Positions 6,333-6,697 of a stretch of 6,697 nucleotides of DNA are shown here, piece after piece; the first letter of the stretch is position 1; every line of letters begins with the position of its first letter. Below the pieces are notes generated by a model. The model was not told the DNA's origin and searched no databases. It saw only the letters and a list, made by a program, of their open reading frames with translations. The position numbers were made by a program, and so were the translations under genes. Origin of the DNA: Rhodospirillales bacterium (lineage in GTDB: Bacteria; Pseudomonadota; Alphaproteobacteria; Acetobacterales; Acetobacteraceae); contig JAATGE010000555.1 of the NCBI GenBank assembly GCA_015654825.1, forward strand, positions 1 through 6,697, written 5' to 3'.

Positions 6333-6488
6333 ATGCGAAAGCTATATTTTCTCGCGGTGCTGCAAGCGTTGTTGCTTGCCGGCTGCATCAGCCTGGGCAG
6401 CGGCCCGGCCGAACGAACCACCGTCGTCGTTCCTCCATCGAATGGAACCACCGTGGTTTGCCCCGGTGGCGGCACCGCGCCCTGCTGA
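6333..6488 (+). CDS. Small predicted lipoprotein with a duplicated TTVV-P motif
   Basis: A 51-residue open frame starts with a lipoprotein signal: MRKLYFLAVLQALLLAGC, with the lipobox LAGC at 15-18 and Cys18 as the lipidated residue. The mature peptide is only 34 residues, rich in Gly, Pro, Thr and Val, with TTVVVPP at 29-35 echoed as TTVVCPG at 39-45, and two further cysteines (Cys43 and Cys51, the last residue) that could form a disulfide in the periplasm. An AGGGAAG ribosome-binding site at 6319-6325 lies 7 bases before the ATG, which supports a real gene. Residue 19 is Ile rather than Asp, so the E. coli inner-membrane retention rule would not apply and outer-membrane placement is likely. 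I do not recognise a named family; no function is assigned. It is divergent from the SYLF gene. Confidence 0.8.
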   Translation: MRKLYFLAVLQALLLAGCISLGSGPAERTTVVVPPSNGTTVVCPGGGTAPC

Positions 6489-6570
6489 CGGTCGCCGCGC
6501 AACACTGACACGCCCGCCGCGCCGGCTTCGTGCGTGGCGCCAAGGCAGCCACACCGCAGAGGACAACAGA

Positions 6571-6697
6571 ATGCACCGGGTACTGGCCACTTTTTCGCGC
6601 CTGACGGAGGAATGGGTGGTCCTCGATCAGGCGGCCCAAGGCTTGCGCGCACTGTCCGCGTACGCGGCGCTGGCCTCACTGGCGGCAACCCTCGCGC
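6571..6697 (+). CDS. Unidentified protein, 5' part only (cut by window edge)
   Basis: An open frame of 42 codons begins with ATG at 6571 and continues without a stop to the end of the window. AGAGGA at 6558-6563 gives a good ribosome-binding site with 7 bases of spacing. The visible residues start MHRVLATFSRLTEEWVVLDQ and turn into an alanine- and leucine-rich stretch (AYAALASLAATLA) that could be an amphipathic or membrane helix. I do not recognise the family. The gap from the lipoprotein gene (6489-6570) shows no promoter or hairpin, so the two could be co-transcribed. Confidence 0.5.
   Translation, partial: MHRVLATFSRLTEEWVVLDQAAQGLRALSAYAALASLAATLA

Noticed and set aside
5310..6488. Plus-strand open frame of 392 codons covering the SYLF gene and the lipoprotein
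   Set aside because: Its first three quarters are antisense to the SYLF gene. Only the last 51 codons, starting at a proper ribosome-binding site and lipoprotein signal at 6333, look real.
6326..6688. Minus-strand open frame of 120 codons at the right end
   Set aside because: It is antisense to the lipoprotein and the 6571 frame, is proline/arginine-rich, and has no ribosome-binding site or domain I recognise.

Overview
The window is GC-rich bacterial chromosome, most likely from an alphaproteobacterium and possibly an acetic-acid-bacterium relative (Acetobacteraceae/Rhodospirillales). Evidence for this is a textbook GGAAC-N16-CGTT promoter of the alphaproteobacterial EcfG general-stress type, an otsB-GH15-otsA gene order, a DUF1328 membrane peptide, and a palindromic repeat built from GGGGACAAGTCCCC-like blocks that I associate from memory with that group. 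The taxonomic guess is inference; no marker gene such as rRNA is present.

Layout. Positions 1-3873 hold a tightly packed minus-strand cluster, transcribed otsB -> GH15 glycoside hydrolase -> otsA. otsB and GH15 overlap by 4 bp (ATGA), GH15 and otsA by 16 bp, and otsA runs off the left edge of the window. Together they make trehalose from UDP-glucose and glucose-6-phosphate (OtsA, then OtsB); the GH15 enzyme is a glucoamylase- or trehalase-type hydrolase of uncertain substrate. Positions 3796-3927 are a compound inverted repeat with four small hairpins. It sits between otsB and the upstream gene, contains the only ATG usable for otsB, encodes the first roughly 26 OtsB residues, and supplies the stop codon of the upstream gene.

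Upstream, still on the minus strand, are a zinc-ribbon metallopeptidase (3925-5004), a 58-residue DUF1328 membrane peptide (5149-5325) and a secreted SYLF-domain protein (5397-6074). The SYLF gene has a perfect EcfG-type promoter at 6184-6208. A divergent, weaker match at 6257-6281 lies in front of a small plus-strand lipoprotein gene (6333-6488). A further plus-strand reading frame starts at 6571 and is cut by the right edge.

Taken together this looks like an envelope and osmotic/desiccation stress neighbourhood: compatible-solute synthesis, small membrane and envelope proteins, and a general-stress promoter. The least ordinary points are the repeat element that forms the 5' end of otsB, the degenerate last HAD motif in OtsB, and the hydrolase embedded between the two trehalose-synthesis genes. 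I saw no CRISPR array, tRNA, rRNA, transposase or phage gene.
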